This document shows positions 7,601 through 15,527 of a stretch of DNA of 34,667 bases, in pieces (position 1 is the stretch's first letter; every line of letters starts with the position of its first letter). The notes under the pieces are model-generated. The model was given only the letters and a program-made list of their open reading frames with translations. It made no database searches and had not been told where the DNA came from. A program made the translations under genes and the position numbers. Source of the DNA: Anaerolineae bacterium (GTDB lineage Bacteria; Chloroflexota; Anaerolineae; B4-G1); contig JAUWNP010000027.1 of assembly GCA_030612585.1 (NCBI GenBank), forward strand, positions 1 to 34,667, read 5' to 3'.

Positions 7601-7905
7601 GGGCGTTGGGGCGCGACTACGCCCTCTCAGAACTGCGGGTCGTCTTCGAGGCCGAAGAGGACACGGAGGAAAAAGCACGCCTGGCTCTCCTATCCGAGAT
7701 CTTTACCAGCGTCCCCTTGACCGCCCGTGCCCATCGTGAACTCAACACCCTGCGTCGCAGCAATATCACGGGTCAGGCGCTGGTCGTGCAACTCCTGCGT
7801 TTGGTCCGTGACTACGATCTGGAGGAAGCGTACCGCGTTGCCTCCGACCGGGCCGAGGAAGCGGTGCTGATCCCGCGCATCGTCTGCAGCGAGGCCCTGC
7901 TTTGA
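4627..7905 (+). CDS. PLD-domain SNF2-family helicase
   Basis: A 1092-residue fusion. The N-terminal ~200 residues are a phospholipase D-like domain with one HKD motif (His144 in HAKAYIFD, then GSSNLS). Next comes an SF2/SNF2 helicase core: GLGKT Walker A at about 298-302, DESQ Walker B at about 375-378, LLTATP motif III, VLIFTQYAD motif IV, and ATDVLSEGLNLQ and QRVGRVDRIG motifs V-VI. The C-terminal ~250 residues are charged and unassigned. Such proteins usually sit in defence loci beside DNA methylases, acting as ATP-driven DNA translocases with a possible nuclease domain. No methylase follows here; only scraps lie upstream. The ATG at 4627 is 6 nt after AAGGAG; the ATG three bases earlier leaves just 3 nt. 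It is transcribed toward DegV (convergent). Confidence 0.88.
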   Translation: MPTHDIIDNRTRELAPDINALLADSIRAHFAVGYFFLSGFQAIAARIPHLDGLRLLIGNVTNRQTVEQLVEGYHHLETTQRAVRRQRMASAQAPRMRAETADSIQTTLELMDQTDDAQALVLSLADLIAQGKVQVRVYTRGRLHAKAYIFDFDPARIHAQTGAAIIGSSNLSLGGVTHNTELNIRVFGDGNHAELSCWFNELWDEAEDFDADLMRELRRSWATSQVVTPEGDRPVSPHDIYLKTLYTLVEDRLEGRRTAELLWEAEMPDLADFQRVAVRQAIKILDTYGGVFVSDVVGLGKTFIGTTMLKHYTLYRGARPLVVCPASLVEMWEWFMERYQIDAPVISMGLLSQQGNERMLVDNWRCRDRDLVLVDESQNFRHGDTQRYGALQIFTQTRRTILLTATPRATSAWDIYQQIKLWHPQDTTAIPIAPPNLPEFFNKVEPRSQDLPSRDLQEILNHVLIRRTRRHIRTYYPDAQINGQPLVFPDRQLETITYSIEETYRGPDDTMGESRVYRQLHDLMGQLTYARYALFDYVLPGRQSEPKYQELQRAGAALRGLMRIMLFKRFESSVEAFRQTINRLMNLQRAFQGGLDRGLVPAGDEATDILYKSDLDDELSLYEALEKASTRYPIAGFDVDKLQAALDTDIALLEEMARLVEPIGPQEDGKLQQLISMMTTGRTRSSRRPLPGDLVRGKVLIFTQYADTAHYLYDNLKHLGRIRAVESDTKDRGRVIQRFAPKANNYQLRPGDEELRILVATDVLSEGLNLQDANHVINYDLHWNPVRLIQRVGRVDRIGTEHTTVYVYNFLPETGLERELGIEQRLEYRIVEIHRTIGEDAAILHRSERINEEAMYAIYRGDEGVLEDEPEADIFNLLEAEELIRQLQRTAPDRFQEIARLPDGVRSGRRAVGKPGLFVFCQAGGYQRLYLVDEEGHRTADPQQAIRAIRCEEGEPALPLPAGINERIAAVKRDFDAEVRAREAEIRHTVGRALGRDYALSELRVVFEAEEDTEEKARLALLSEIFTSVPLTARAHRELNTLRRSNITGQALVVQLLRLVRDYDLEEAYRVASDRAEEAVLIPRIVCSEALL
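4639..4745 (+). repeat. Direct repeat, copy 2 (within the helicase)
   Basis: The intact counterpart of 2566-2672. The same spacing is kept throughout (offset 2073) with no indel. Confidence 0.85.
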
Positions 7906-7919
7906 CCCGCTGTAGCGGG
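7906..7919. terminator. Hairpin between convergent helicase and DegV genes
   Basis: CCCGC-TGTA-GCGGG begins one base after the helicase stop codon. There is only a weak T-tract, so it may be a rho-assisted or bidirectional end. Confidence 0.4.
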
Positions 7920-7953
7920 GACTGCTTACATCGAGTCTCCCTGGCCGGTTATA

Positions 7954-8817
7954 CTACCCGGTGGGCACCGCCAGTACGCCGATGACTCCCGTACCGGCGT
8001 GGCAGGCCAGCACCACCCCTGTCTCCCGCACCCAGATGCGCTCCCTGGGGAAACCGACGCGCTCCGCCAACCGGCTGGCCATCTCTTCCGCCGTCTCCAG
8101 TCTGCGCGTGTGCACCACCGCCAGATGTTCCAACGGCCCCAGCCGTTCGACCAGGCTCAGCACACGCCGCAGCCCGCCCCGAAACGAGCGGGCCGCTCCC
8201 AGTAGTCGCAGTTCACCATCCACTACGTTGATGATGGCCTTGATGTTGAGCGCCCGCGCCATGCGGTCCGCGATGGCGATGAACCCGTCGGCCCGTCCCC
8301 CACGCCGTAGATTTTCTAGCGTGTCGAGTAAGATCGTCACACGCACCCGCGCCCGCATGTCCTCCAGCAATGCAAGGATCTCCTGCATCGAGCGCCCGGC
8401 CCGCGCAGCCTGAGCCGCTGCCAGGGCCTGCAACCCCAGACCCAGGGAAAGCGAAAGGGAATCGAATACCTTCACCGCCTCGCCAAAGCGTTGGGCGGCC
8501 AGGCGGGCCGAGTTGAACGTCCCACTGTGCTTGCCGGTGATGGTCAGGCATAACACCTGCTTCCCTTGTGCAACCAGCCGCTCGAAAACTTCCTCGAACG
8601 TGCCGACCGAGGGCTGGGAGGTCTGGGGGTGGTGTGGCCCGGCACCCTTCTCCCAGAACTCACCCACCGACAACTCCCCGTCCTGGTAGACCTCCGCCCC
8701 AAAGCGCACGATGAGCGGTACCACGGCGATCTTAAAACGCTCCACCAGCCGCTGAGGAAGGTCGCAACCGCTGTCGGTCACGACTCGTATAGCCTGTCCT
8801 ATCCCAGTATTCTCCAT
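7954..8817 (-). CDS. DegV family fatty-acid-binding protein
   Basis: 287 residues, normal DegV length. The N-terminal signature VVTDSGCDLP, the loop TSQPSVGTF and the second conserved block ITGKHSGTFNSA are all visible, followed by the C-terminal domain with LDTLENLRRGGR. DegV/FakB proteins bind a single fatty acid and can hand it to a fatty-acid kinase (FakA) for membrane lipid synthesis. No FakA (DAK-domain) gene is in the window, so this could be a stand-alone lipid carrier. The ATG at 8817 follows an unusually long purine run of GAG triplets (8824-8845 on the plus strand as CTC repeats), giving several overlapping Shine-Dalgarno sites. A DUF362-ferredoxin gene lies 131 bp upstream on the same strand. 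Confidence 0.9.
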   Translation of the reverse strand: MENTGIGQAIRVVTDSGCDLPQRLVERFKIAVVPLIVRFGAEVYQDGELSVGEFWEKGAGPHHPQTSQPSVGTFEEVFERLVAQGKQVLCLTITGKHSGTFNSARLAAQRFGEAVKVFDSLSLSLGLGLQALAAAQAARAGRSMQEILALLEDMRARVRVTILLDTLENLRRGGRADGFIAIADRMARALNIKAIINVVDGELRLLGAARSFRGGLRRVLSLVERLGPLEHLAVVHTRRLETAEEMASRLAERVGFPRERIWVRETGVVLACHAGTGVIGVLAVPTG

Positions 8818-8823
8818 CTTTCT

Positions 8824-8946
8824 TCTCCTCCTCCTCCTCCTCCTCGTATCACAATACTCGATACTTAATGCCGAATACTCGACATCCAGTCTCTACTCTC
8901 TAGTCTCCAATCCCCAATCCCTAACCCCCAATCCCCAATCCCCAAT
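8824..8946. repeat. Simple-sequence intergenic filler (CTC and CCCCAAT units)
   Basis: CTC repeated about seven times at 8824-8845 forms the DegV ribosome binding region. After a non-repetitive stretch, CCCCAAT-like 7-mers recur between about 8905 and 8946 and run up to the stop of the next gene. No gene is seen here. Confidence 0.6.
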
Positions 8947-8948
8947 CT

Positions 8949-10112
8949 CTACTCTGTCCGTCCGAGTACACCCGTCCAGCGCAGCAGCCGCCCCAGTCGG
9001 GAGAACTCCAGGTCAATCGCTGCCTCGGGGCAGAGCTCGTGGCAGCAGTAGCAGCGGATGCAGCGCTCGTCGTCCACCACGGCCAGTTGGTCCACGATGG
9101 TGATAGCCTGCCGGGGGCAAATGCGCACGCAGGTGCGACAGGCTGTGCAACGCCCGCGCTTGGGGACGGGGCGCGGGACGAGGGCGCGGGTCGCCAACTG
9201 TGAAAGCCAGCCCCGGCCGGCGGGTCGCGTGGCCGCGCGGGTGGTATCGGGCAGGCGGAAATCGGGCACGGCGACCTCGGCCACCGGCGTGCCCGCCACC
9301 GTGACCTCCACCGGCCACCACCCACGCCGCTGGGCTGCGCGGAACAGCGGCAGCCGGTCGGGGTCTAAACCGATGATTTGGCAGACGACCGCGTCCATCG
9401 CCACGGCGTCCTGACCGGCCAGCAACACGCCGACGTGGCGGGGGTTTCCCTGCAAACTTGGGCCGTTCCCCTCCATCCCCAATACACCATCCATCACGAA
9501 GAGCGCCGGCCGGACGCAGGCCACGATGTCGAGCAGCATGTCGCAGAAACGGTCCAGGTCGGCCAACTTGGAGTGGTAGCCGGATTTGGTCAGGCCGGGT
9601 ACCAGCCCGAAGAGGATCTTGGTCGCGCCGGTGATGGTGGTGAGGCCGTGCGTCTTCAGTTTGGGGAGCGCGATAATTACGTCGGCCTCCTGCCACACCT
9701 TCAGCAGGTCGAGTCGTTTGAGCAGCAGACCGTCGGGTGTGGGCACCTGGATGGCGGTGGCGTCGTAGCGTAATGGGACCCCGGTCCGCTCGGCCACTTC
9801 TTTCATGCCGGTATCTCGATACAGGCGGCGCATACCGGGCTGGTTGTGCAGCGGGCCGCCGGGACTATCGGCGATGAACGGCTTCCCCCCGGCCTCCCGC
9901 ACCAATCCGATCATTGCCTCGACGACAGCAGGGTGGGTCGTGATCGCCCGCTCTGGCCTGACTGGCATCAGCAGGTTGGGCTTGAGCAACACGCGCTGGT
10001 CCGGCTCGACGAACGCGCCGATACCGCCCAGCGGTTCCAGCAGCCGGCGCAGGGCTGCCTCGACTTCAGATAGATCGTAGGTGGGACAATGGGTAAGGCT
10101 GATAGTTGACAT
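8949..10112 (-). CDS. DUF362 protein with C-terminal 2x[4Fe-4S] ferredoxin
   Basis: 387 residues. Residues ~1-290 are a DUF362 domain, with LLKPNLLM, the ADSPGG loop and LPKLKTHGLTTITGATK as family landmarks. Residues ~315-370 are a bacterial ferredoxin with CTACRTCVRICP and CIRCYCCHELCP, giving two [4Fe-4S] clusters; the second motif carries an extra Cys. There is no signal peptide, so it is cytoplasmic. The reaction is unknown; family members are annotated as iron-sulfur proteins of uncharacterised redox role. The ATG at 10112 lies 7 nt after a TACAAT box, so the message is probably leaderless. It is divergent from the YbdK-like ligase gene across a 94-bp promoter region. Confidence 0.88.
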   Translation of the reverse strand: MSTISLTHCPTYDLSEVEAALRRLLEPLGGIGAFVEPDQRVLLKPNLLMPVRPERAITTHPAVVEAMIGLVREAGGKPFIADSPGGPLHNQPGMRRLYRDTGMKEVAERTGVPLRYDATAIQVPTPDGLLLKRLDLLKVWQEADVIIALPKLKTHGLTTITGATKILFGLVPGLTKSGYHSKLADLDRFCDMLLDIVACVRPALFVMDGVLGMEGNGPSLQGNPRHVGVLLAGQDAVAMDAVVCQIIGLDPDRLPLFRAAQRRGWWPVEVTVAGTPVAEVAVPDFRLPDTTRAATRPAGRGWLSQLATRALVPRPVPKRGRCTACRTCVRICPRQAITIVDQLAVVDDERCIRCYCCHELCPEAAIDLEFSRLGRLLRWTGVLGRTE

Positions 10113-10118
10113 ATTAGG

Positions 10119-10146
10119 ATTGTACTACGTCTCGACAGAAGGGCAA
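10119..10146 (-). promoter_or_regulatory. Promoter of the DUF362 gene, leaderless geometry
   Basis: On the minus strand TTGCCC (10146-10141), 16 bp, then TACAAT (10124-10119). Six bases later comes the A of the start codon at 10112, the place where transcription should begin. Confidence 0.65.
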
Positions 10147-10163
10147 ACGAACGCGCTCCGACT

Positions 10164-10191
10164 TTGGGGCGATCTGCGAATGTGGTATAAT
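10164..10191 (+). promoter_or_regulatory. Promoter of the YbdK-like ligase gene
   Basis: TATAAT at 10186-10191 is preceded by TGG, an extended -10. A weak -35, TTGGGG at 10164-10169, gives a 16-bp spacer. The start near 10198 leaves only about 9 nt before the ATG at 10207, too little for a Shine-Dalgarno site. Confidence 0.65.
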
Positions 10192-10206
10192 TGAGCACTA
10201 ATATAC

Positions 10207-11313
10207 ATGATAACCCCATCGTTTACCATTGGTATCGAAGAAGAATATCAGATCATTGACCCTGCCACGCGGGAGGTGCGCTCATACGTGCAGCGATTCC
10301 TCGAAGAGGGCCGGACGGTGCTGCCCGACCAGATCCGCCCCGAGTTCCTGCAATCGCAGGTGGAGGCGGGCACGCGCATCTGCCGCAATGTCCAGGAGGC
10401 GCGCCGCGAAGTGATCCGCATGCGCCGCTCGATCTGCGAACTGGCCGAACGCGGGGGATTATGGGTGGCGGCGGCGGGCACGCATCCCTTCTCCTCCTGG
10501 GCACGGCAGGAGGTCTCCCCTTTTGGCCGCTACCCCGAACTGGCCCGCTTCCTGCAGGACGTGGGACGGCGGCTGCTGATCTTCGGCATGCACGTCCACG
10601 TCGGCATTGCGGATCAGGAATTACTGGTCGAGGTGATGAATCAGATACGCTACTTTCTGCCCCACATTCTCGCCCTCTCGACCAGTTCCCCCTTCTGGCA
10701 CGGTCGTGATACAGGGCTGAAGTCATACCGCAGCGTCGTCTTTGAGAGCCTGCCCCGCACCGGCATTCCTCAGCAGTTTGGTTCCTACGCCGACTACCGC
10801 AGTTACGTGGATCTGCTGCTGGCGACGGGCAGCCTCGCCGAGCCCACCCACATCTGGTGGGACGTGCGCCCCAGCGAGAAGTTCCCCACGCTGGAGGTGC
10901 GCATCCCCGATATGTGCACGCGCGTGGACGAGACGCTGTGCCTGGCGGCGTTGGTACAGGCCATCGTGGTCAAACTGGTGCGCTTGCGGAGGGCCAACCA
11001 GACCTGGCGGCTCTACCGCAAACACCTGCTCGACGAGAACAAGTGGCGTGCGGTGCGTTACGGCATTGCGGATAAATTGATTGACTTCGGCAAGGCGGAA
11101 GAGGTACCCTTCCCGGCGCTGATCGAGGAGTTGCTGGCGTGGGTGGACGACGTGGTGGACGAACTGGGAAGCCGGGTGGAAGTCGAATACGCCCGCACCA
11201 TCCTGCGCCAGGGCACCAGTGCCGACCGCCAATTGGACGTCTATCGCCGGACGGGTGATCTCCGGGCCGTGGTAGACCACGTGGTGGAGGAAACGCGGGA
11301 AGGGCTTGAGTGA
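10207..11313 (+). CDS. YbdK/GCS2-family carboxylate-amine ligase
   Basis: 368 residues, the normal length of the family related to plant-type glutamate-cysteine ligase (GCS2). Hallmarks are the N-terminal IGIEEEYQIID (Mg/ATP-binding acidic cluster), FGMHVHVGI in the middle, SSPFWHGRDTGLKSYR and the WWDVRPSEKFPTLEVRIPD block. The family joins a carboxylate, usually glutamate, to an amine with ATP; YbdK itself is only a weak glutamate-cysteine ligase, so the substrate is open. The protein is soluble, without a signal peptide. The ATG at 10207 is chosen because it fits both the promoter and the conserved start. It lies 45 bp upstream of the DUF58 gene on the same strand, so one operon is plausible. 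Confidence 0.88.
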   Translation: MITPSFTIGIEEEYQIIDPATREVRSYVQRFLEEGRTVLPDQIRPEFLQSQVEAGTRICRNVQEARREVIRMRRSICELAERGGLWVAAAGTHPFSSWARQEVSPFGRYPELARFLQDVGRRLLIFGMHVHVGIADQELLVEVMNQIRYFLPHILALSTSSPFWHGRDTGLKSYRSVVFESLPRTGIPQQFGSYADYRSYVDLLLATGSLAEPTHIWWDVRPSEKFPTLEVRIPDMCTRVDETLCLAALVQAIVVKLVRLRRANQTWRLYRKHLLDENKWRAVRYGIADKLIDFGKAEEVPFPALIEELLAWVDDVVDELGSRVEVEYARTILRQGTSADRQLDVYRRTGDLRAVVDHVVEETREGLE

Positions 11314-11358
11314 TCCCGTGGTGCTGCCACCTTACGTTTCACGTTTTCGAGCAACGCC

Positions 11359-12543
11359 ATGCGGAATTTTGTACCCTTTTTGTTGATTCTTTTTATCATC
11401 GCCGCGCTCCTGCGCGTGGACTTCTTCTTCACCATCGCCTACCTCTTCTTCGCCGTCTACCTGCTATCGCGCCTCTGGACGCGGCGCACGGTGAAACATC
11501 TGCGCGCCCAACGGCGTTTTGTGAACCGCGCCTTCCTCGGCGACCGGGTGACGGTGGATCTGACGGTGCAGAACGCCGGCTGGTTGCCCGTTCCCTGGCT
11601 GGAGGTGCACGAGTCGCTGCCCGTGCAACTTTTTACGCCTCCCTTCTACCGCGAAGTGATCAGCCTGGGCCCGCGCGAGCGACACCACTTTTCCTACACG
11701 CTCAACTGCCGCCAGCGGGGCTACTATCCCATCGGCCCGTTGGTGATGCAAACCGGCGATTTGCTGGGCCTTGCGCGTCGCACCCTGACACAGGTGGCGT
11801 CGGAGTATATCATCGTTTATCCCCGGGTAGTCCCCCTCAAGAAACTGGGCCTGCCCACGCGCTCCCCACAGATCGCGCTGCCCGCCCGCTCGCACCTGTT
11901 TGAGGACCCGGCCCGGGTGATGGGCGTGCGTGACTACCAGCGGGGCGATTCTCCTCGTCGTATCCACTGGACGGCGACGGCCAGCGCCGGCCGGTTGCTG
12001 GTGAAACAGTACCAGCCGTCCATCGCCCGCGAAACCCTCATCTGTCTTGATCTGGACCAGGAGGGGTACGAGCGCCGTCAGCGATACACCGCCACCGAAC
12101 TGGCCATTGTCGTCGCGGCCTCCATCGCCAACCACATCGTCGTCAGAGAGGGGCTGCCGGCGGGATTGTCCACCGAGGCATGGGATCCGTTGCTGGATGA
12201 TCGGGCTCGCTTCTTTCTGCCCCCTCGCTCGGAGCGGGGCCATTTGATGAGCCTGCTGGAAGTGCTGGCCCGGGTGCAGGTCGTGCCGTCGGTCTCGTTC
12301 GTGGATCTCCTCCGCCGCGAGAGCGTGAACCTGCCGTGGGGAGCCACACTGGCAGTCATAACCGGTCGCGAGAGCGAATCGCTGTTCGATACCCTGGTCT
12401 ATCTGCGGCGGGCCGGATTTGCCGTGGCGTTGATCCTGGTGCGGTCGCCTCCCCCGTCAGCCGAACTGCAAAAGCGAGCCGCCCTGCTTGGAGTGCCAAC
12501 TTATCGGGTGTGGCACGAGCGTGACCTGGAGACGTGGCGATGA
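11359..12543 (+). CDS. DUF58 membrane-anchored protein
   Basis: 394 residues. Two hydrophobic helices at the very N-terminus (about 4-35) anchor it, followed by a beta-rich domain and the DUF58 core at about 190-215, with RVMGVRDYQRGDSPRRIHW then TATASAGRLLVKQY, ending in a vWA-like fold (ETLICLDLD). DUF58 proteins usually accompany a MoxR AAA+ ATPase and a transglutaminase/DUF4129 protein in a maturation system of unclear target. Here the DUF4129 partner follows with an ATGA stop/start overlap at 12540-12543, but no MoxR gene is seen; a GCS2-type ligase is upstream instead. The ATG at 11359 has only a weak ribosome binding site. Confident in family, not in function. Confidence 0.87.
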   Translation: MRNFVPFLLILFIIAALLRVDFFFTIAYLFFAVYLLSRLWTRRTVKHLRAQRRFVNRAFLGDRVTVDLTVQNAGWLPVPWLEVHESLPVQLFTPPFYREVISLGPRERHHFSYTLNCRQRGYYPIGPLVMQTGDLLGLARRTLTQVASEYIIVYPRVVPLKKLGLPTRSPQIALPARSHLFEDPARVMGVRDYQRGDSPRRIHWTATASAGRLLVKQYQPSIARETLICLDLDQEGYERRQRYTATELAIVVAASIANHIVVREGLPAGLSTEAWDPLLDDRARFFLPPRSERGHLMSLLEVLARVQVVPSVSFVDLLRRESVNLPWGATLAVITGRESESLFDTLVYLRRAGFAVALILVRSPPPSAELQKRAALLGVPTYRVWHERDLETWR

Positions 12544-14078
12544 ACCACAATCCGTGGCTGGAGAACCTGTTCCGCCCGTTGGTGATCGGAGTGATGTGCG
12601 GTTGTATCGCCCTGTCGCTGGTGGGGTTGGTGCATTTGTTCTCCCCGTCCTGGAACGGGGCTTACCTGATCGTGGGCTGCGTGCTGGCAGCGTTGGAGGC
12701 GAACTACTCGTACCGGCTGATCCACGCCAGGGCGCTGCGTGGCGCTGACGTCTTGAAATTCCGGGCGATCGAACTTGCGATGTTCTTCATCTTGCTCAAG
12801 ATCGGCGGCTACGCAGGCGACCGCTGGGCCGATGTGTTGGCGGACATCCAGACCTGGCCACGTAACCTGTCCGCTATCCTCGACCCCGAGACGACTGTTG
12901 CCTTCATCCTGGCTCTCCTATCCTGGTGGGCTTCTACCCAGACAATGCGTGACCTGGAGCGAATCGGTGAGCCTCCCGAACGGCATCGCCACTACGTGCC
13001 GCCTATGGAGAGCCTCACCAGTCGTTTCTTTTGGGGTGGGGCGATGCTGCTGATAGTCGCAGGCTTGACTCGCATCGGGATCGCCGCATTGCTGGACCTG
13101 CGCCGCCCCTCGGTGCCGGGACTGGTGCTCAACGTGTTGGTCTATTTCCTGCTGGGACTGGTGATGCTGGGGCAGGTACACTTAACCAGGTTGCGTATAC
13201 AGTGGCAGGCGCAGAGGATAAAGGTAGCGGGCGAACTGGCCGGCCGCTGGGTGCGCTACAGCCTGGCCTTCATTGGCCTGGCGGCCCTGTTGGCGTTCCT
13301 GCTCCCCACCGGTTACACAGTGGGCTTTTTGGACGTAGTGGGCAGCGTCCTGGAACTGATAGGTCTGATCCTCTGGTTTATCGCCACGTTGTTCATACTC
13401 CCCTTGACCTGGTTGCTCTGGCTGGTGTCGAGGCTGTTTGGTGATCCGGCTCCTCCTCCCTCAGGTGGCTTCACACCGCCCGAATTCCCCCAACAGGAGA
13501 CTAGCGCCGTTGCCCCTACTAATTGGTTCGAGATGCTGCGCTCGCTTCTTTTCTGGGCTGCCACACTGGGGATGATCTTCTACGTTGTCCGCAGTTATCT
13601 GCGCGACCACCCGGAACTGCTGAAACCGTTGGCCGGGTTGAGGCCGATCCGCGCGCTGCGCCGTTTTTTGATCGCCCTCTGGCGCCGCCTGGTCGGGTTG
13701 GTGGAGGCTGTCAGTGAGCGCGTTCCGCGCCGGTTGTCGCTGCGGCGGGCACGCCGAGGACAGCCAGAGGAACCGTTCCGCTTCTTCCGGCTGAGCGCAC
13801 TATCGCCCCGCGAGCGCATCCTCTACTACTACCTGAGCATCCTGCGGCGCGCAGGCCGGCAGGGCTTTCCCCGCCAGCGTGCTCAGACGCCCCACGAATA
13901 CGATGCCACGCTGGCCCCCAACCTGCCCGAGGTGCAGCAGGAGATGACCCTGCTCACCCGGTCTTTTGTGGAAGCACGTTACAGCCGCCACGCCTTCGAC
14001 CGGGAGCGGGCCAGGCGCGTGCGCGCCGGCTGGCAACAGGTGAAGGCCGCGCTGCGAGCGCTCAGGCGGACTCGGTAG
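12540..14078 (+). CDS. DUF4129-domain multispanning membrane protein
   Basis: 512 residues. About nine hydrophobic helices cover residues 10-360, with a Pro-rich loop (APPPSGGFTPPEFPQQE) near 305. The C-terminal ~90 residues form the DUF4129 domain: ERILYYYLSILRRAGRQGF, then RAQTPHEYDATLA and a FVEARYSRHAF block. This is the family that normally closes transglutaminase-like (TgpA) proteins, but no transglutaminase core with a Cys-His-Asp set is present. The ATG at 12540 overlaps the DUF58 stop (ATGA) and has GGAG 8 nt upstream, so the two proteins are translationally coupled and probably form one membrane complex. Confidence 0.85.
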   Translation: MNHNPWLENLFRPLVIGVMCGCIALSLVGLVHLFSPSWNGAYLIVGCVLAALEANYSYRLIHARALRGADVLKFRAIELAMFFILLKIGGYAGDRWADVLADIQTWPRNLSAILDPETTVAFILALLSWWASTQTMRDLERIGEPPERHRHYVPPMESLTSRFFWGGAMLLIVAGLTRIGIAALLDLRRPSVPGLVLNVLVYFLLGLVMLGQVHLTRLRIQWQAQRIKVAGELAGRWVRYSLAFIGLAALLAFLLPTGYTVGFLDVVGSVLELIGLILWFIATLFILPLTWLLWLVSRLFGDPAPPPSGGFTPPEFPQQETSAVAPTNWFEMLRSLLFWAATLGMIFYVVRSYLRDHPELLKPLAGLRPIRALRRFLIALWRRLVGLVEAVSERVPRRLSLRRARRGQPEEPFRFFRLSALSPRERILYYYLSILRRAGRQGFPRQRAQTPHEYDATLAPNLPEVQQEMTLLTRSFVEARYSRHAFDRERARRVRAGWQQVKAALRALRRTR

Positions 14079-14097
14079 GTTGGTAAATTGATAAATT

Positions 14098-14144
14098 GGT
14101 AGATTGGTAAACCAGTGGGCTGAAGGCCAACTTGCCAATCTACC
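14098..14144. repeat. Intergenic hairpin of TTGGTAGATTGGTAA type
   Basis: GGTAGATTGGTAA at 14098-14110 pairs with TTGCCAATCTACC at 14132-14144, 12 of 13 positions. Similar words fill 14078-14165 and reappear at 16878-16975. It may also end the DUF4129 transcript. Confidence 0.6.
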
Positions 14145-14176
14145 AGTCTACCCATCCACTAGATTAGGAGGTTGCA

Positions 14177-15382
14177 ATGAACGATGCGACAATACGTCAT
14201 TTAGCCACCCGCGCCGTCCACGCCGGGACCCGCCCACTCCACCACGACTTCATCCCTACCGTCACCCCCATTCATCCCTCGGTCACGTACCATTACGAGC
14301 GAATGGAAGACCTGGATGCGGTCTTCGCGGGGACACGCCAAGGATACGTCTACGCCCGCCATGGCAACCCCACCGTCACCGCTTTGGAAGAGACTGTAGC
14401 CGCGTTGGAAGAGGGGGAGATGGCCCTCGCCTTCGCGTCCGGCATGGCAGCCATCCACGCCGCCCTGCTGGCCACGGGAGGCCGGGCGGGCTCGGCGGTG
14501 GTCGTGGCTCAGGATCTCTACGGCGCTACCTACGCCCTGCTGGATCGGCTTCTGCGCTCCCAAGGGGTCATGGTGCGCTTCGTGGACGTGGCGGACATCG
14601 AGGCAGTGGAAACAGCCTGTGCGGAACTGAGGCCGGTAGCCCTGCTGGTCGAGACCGTCTCCAACCCGTTGCTCAAGGTGGCGGACGTGCCAGCGCTGGC
14701 CGGCGTGGCGCATCGGTACGGGGCGGCCCTGCTGGTAGATAATACATTCGCTACTCCCTGCCTGGCGCAACCCCTGAACCTGGGGGCCGACGTGGTGATC
14801 CACAGCAGTACCAAGTACCTGGGGGGCCATGGCGACGTGTTGAGCGGGGTCGTGGTCACTTCAGGAGCCCGACAGGCAGATCTGCTCGAGGGGCTTAAAC
14901 TGACTGGCGCGAACCTGGGGCCGCATGAAGCCTGGCTGGTGCTGCGGGGGATCAAGACGCTGCCGCTGCGGATGCGCCAACACTGTGAGAATGGTTTAGC
15001 GGTGGCCCGCTGGCTGGAGGCCCATCCCAGAGTGAGCCGGGTTCTGTACCCGGGCCTCCCATCCCACCCTCAGCACAGTCTGGCGAAACGGCTGTTTCGG
15101 GGGCGGGGATACGGAGGCATGGTAGCCTTTGATCTGGCGGAGGCCGATCAAAGCCAGGTCTTCCGCTTTTTCGATGCATTGCGCCTCTGCCTGCCGGCCA
15201 CCACCTTGGGAGACGTATGCACGCTCGTCCTCTATCCGGCTCACTCCTCCCATCGTGCGCTAAGCCCGGAGGAGCGAGCGTGCATCGGTATCGGCGACGG
15301 GCTGGTGCGCATGTCGGTGGGGATCGAGGCGGTAGAGGATCTGCTGAGCGACCTGGAGCAAGCGTTGGGCGCGCTTGGGTAA
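14177..15382 (+). CDS. Trans-sulfuration (Cys/Met metabolism) PLP-dependent enzyme
   Basis: 401 residues, normal for the cystathionine gamma-synthase / gamma-lyase / methionine gamma-lyase family. Landmarks are YARHGNPTVTALEETVAAL (substrate region), ASGMAAI, ETVSNPLLKVADV, VDNTFATP (the Asp that pairs with the PLP nitrogen) and HSSTKYLGGHGDVLSG with the Schiff-base Lys. The C-terminus is intact (RMSVGIEAVEDLLSDLEQAL). Sequence alone cannot decide whether it makes cystathionine, cleaves it, or degrades methionine, so no symbol is given. TTAGGAGG lies just upstream of the ATG at 14177. It is convergent with the UDP-glucose dehydrogenase gene and not obviously in an operon. Confidence 0.9.
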   Translation: MNDATIRHLATRAVHAGTRPLHHDFIPTVTPIHPSVTYHYERMEDLDAVFAGTRQGYVYARHGNPTVTALEETVAALEEGEMALAFASGMAAIHAALLATGGRAGSAVVVAQDLYGATYALLDRLLRSQGVMVRFVDVADIEAVETACAELRPVALLVETVSNPLLKVADVPALAGVAHRYGAALLVDNTFATPCLAQPLNLGADVVIHSSTKYLGGHGDVLSGVVVTSGARQADLLEGLKLTGANLGPHEAWLVLRGIKTLPLRMRQHCENGLAVARWLEAHPRVSRVLYPGLPSHPQHSLAKRLFRGRGYGGMVAFDLAEADQSQVFRFFDALRLCLPATTLGDVCTLVLYPAHSSHRALSPEERACIGIGDGLVRMSVGIEAVEDLLSDLEQALGALG

Positions 15383-15423
15383 CCCTGTCGAGAGAATACA
15401 GGCACGGCAAAGCAACACGTCAG

Positions 15424-15477
15424 GCCGAGACTGGTCCGGCTGTGCCCATACTTGAGCGCGCCACGACCAGTCCCGGC
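15424..15477. terminator. Inverted repeat between convergent genes
   Basis: GCCGAGACTGGTC (15424-15436) pairs with GACCAGTCCCGGC (15465-15477), 12 of 13 positions, loop 28 nt. A second small hairpin, TGAGAG/CTCTCA, lies at 15513-15530 and reaches into the stop codon of the UDP-glucose dehydrogenase gene. Neither has a strong T-run. They probably end one or both convergent transcripts. Confidence 0.4.
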
Positions 15478-15527
15478 ATGCTGATCTGTCAGATTCTGCT
15501 ACCTCGTCTACCTGAGAGTGTAGCCTC

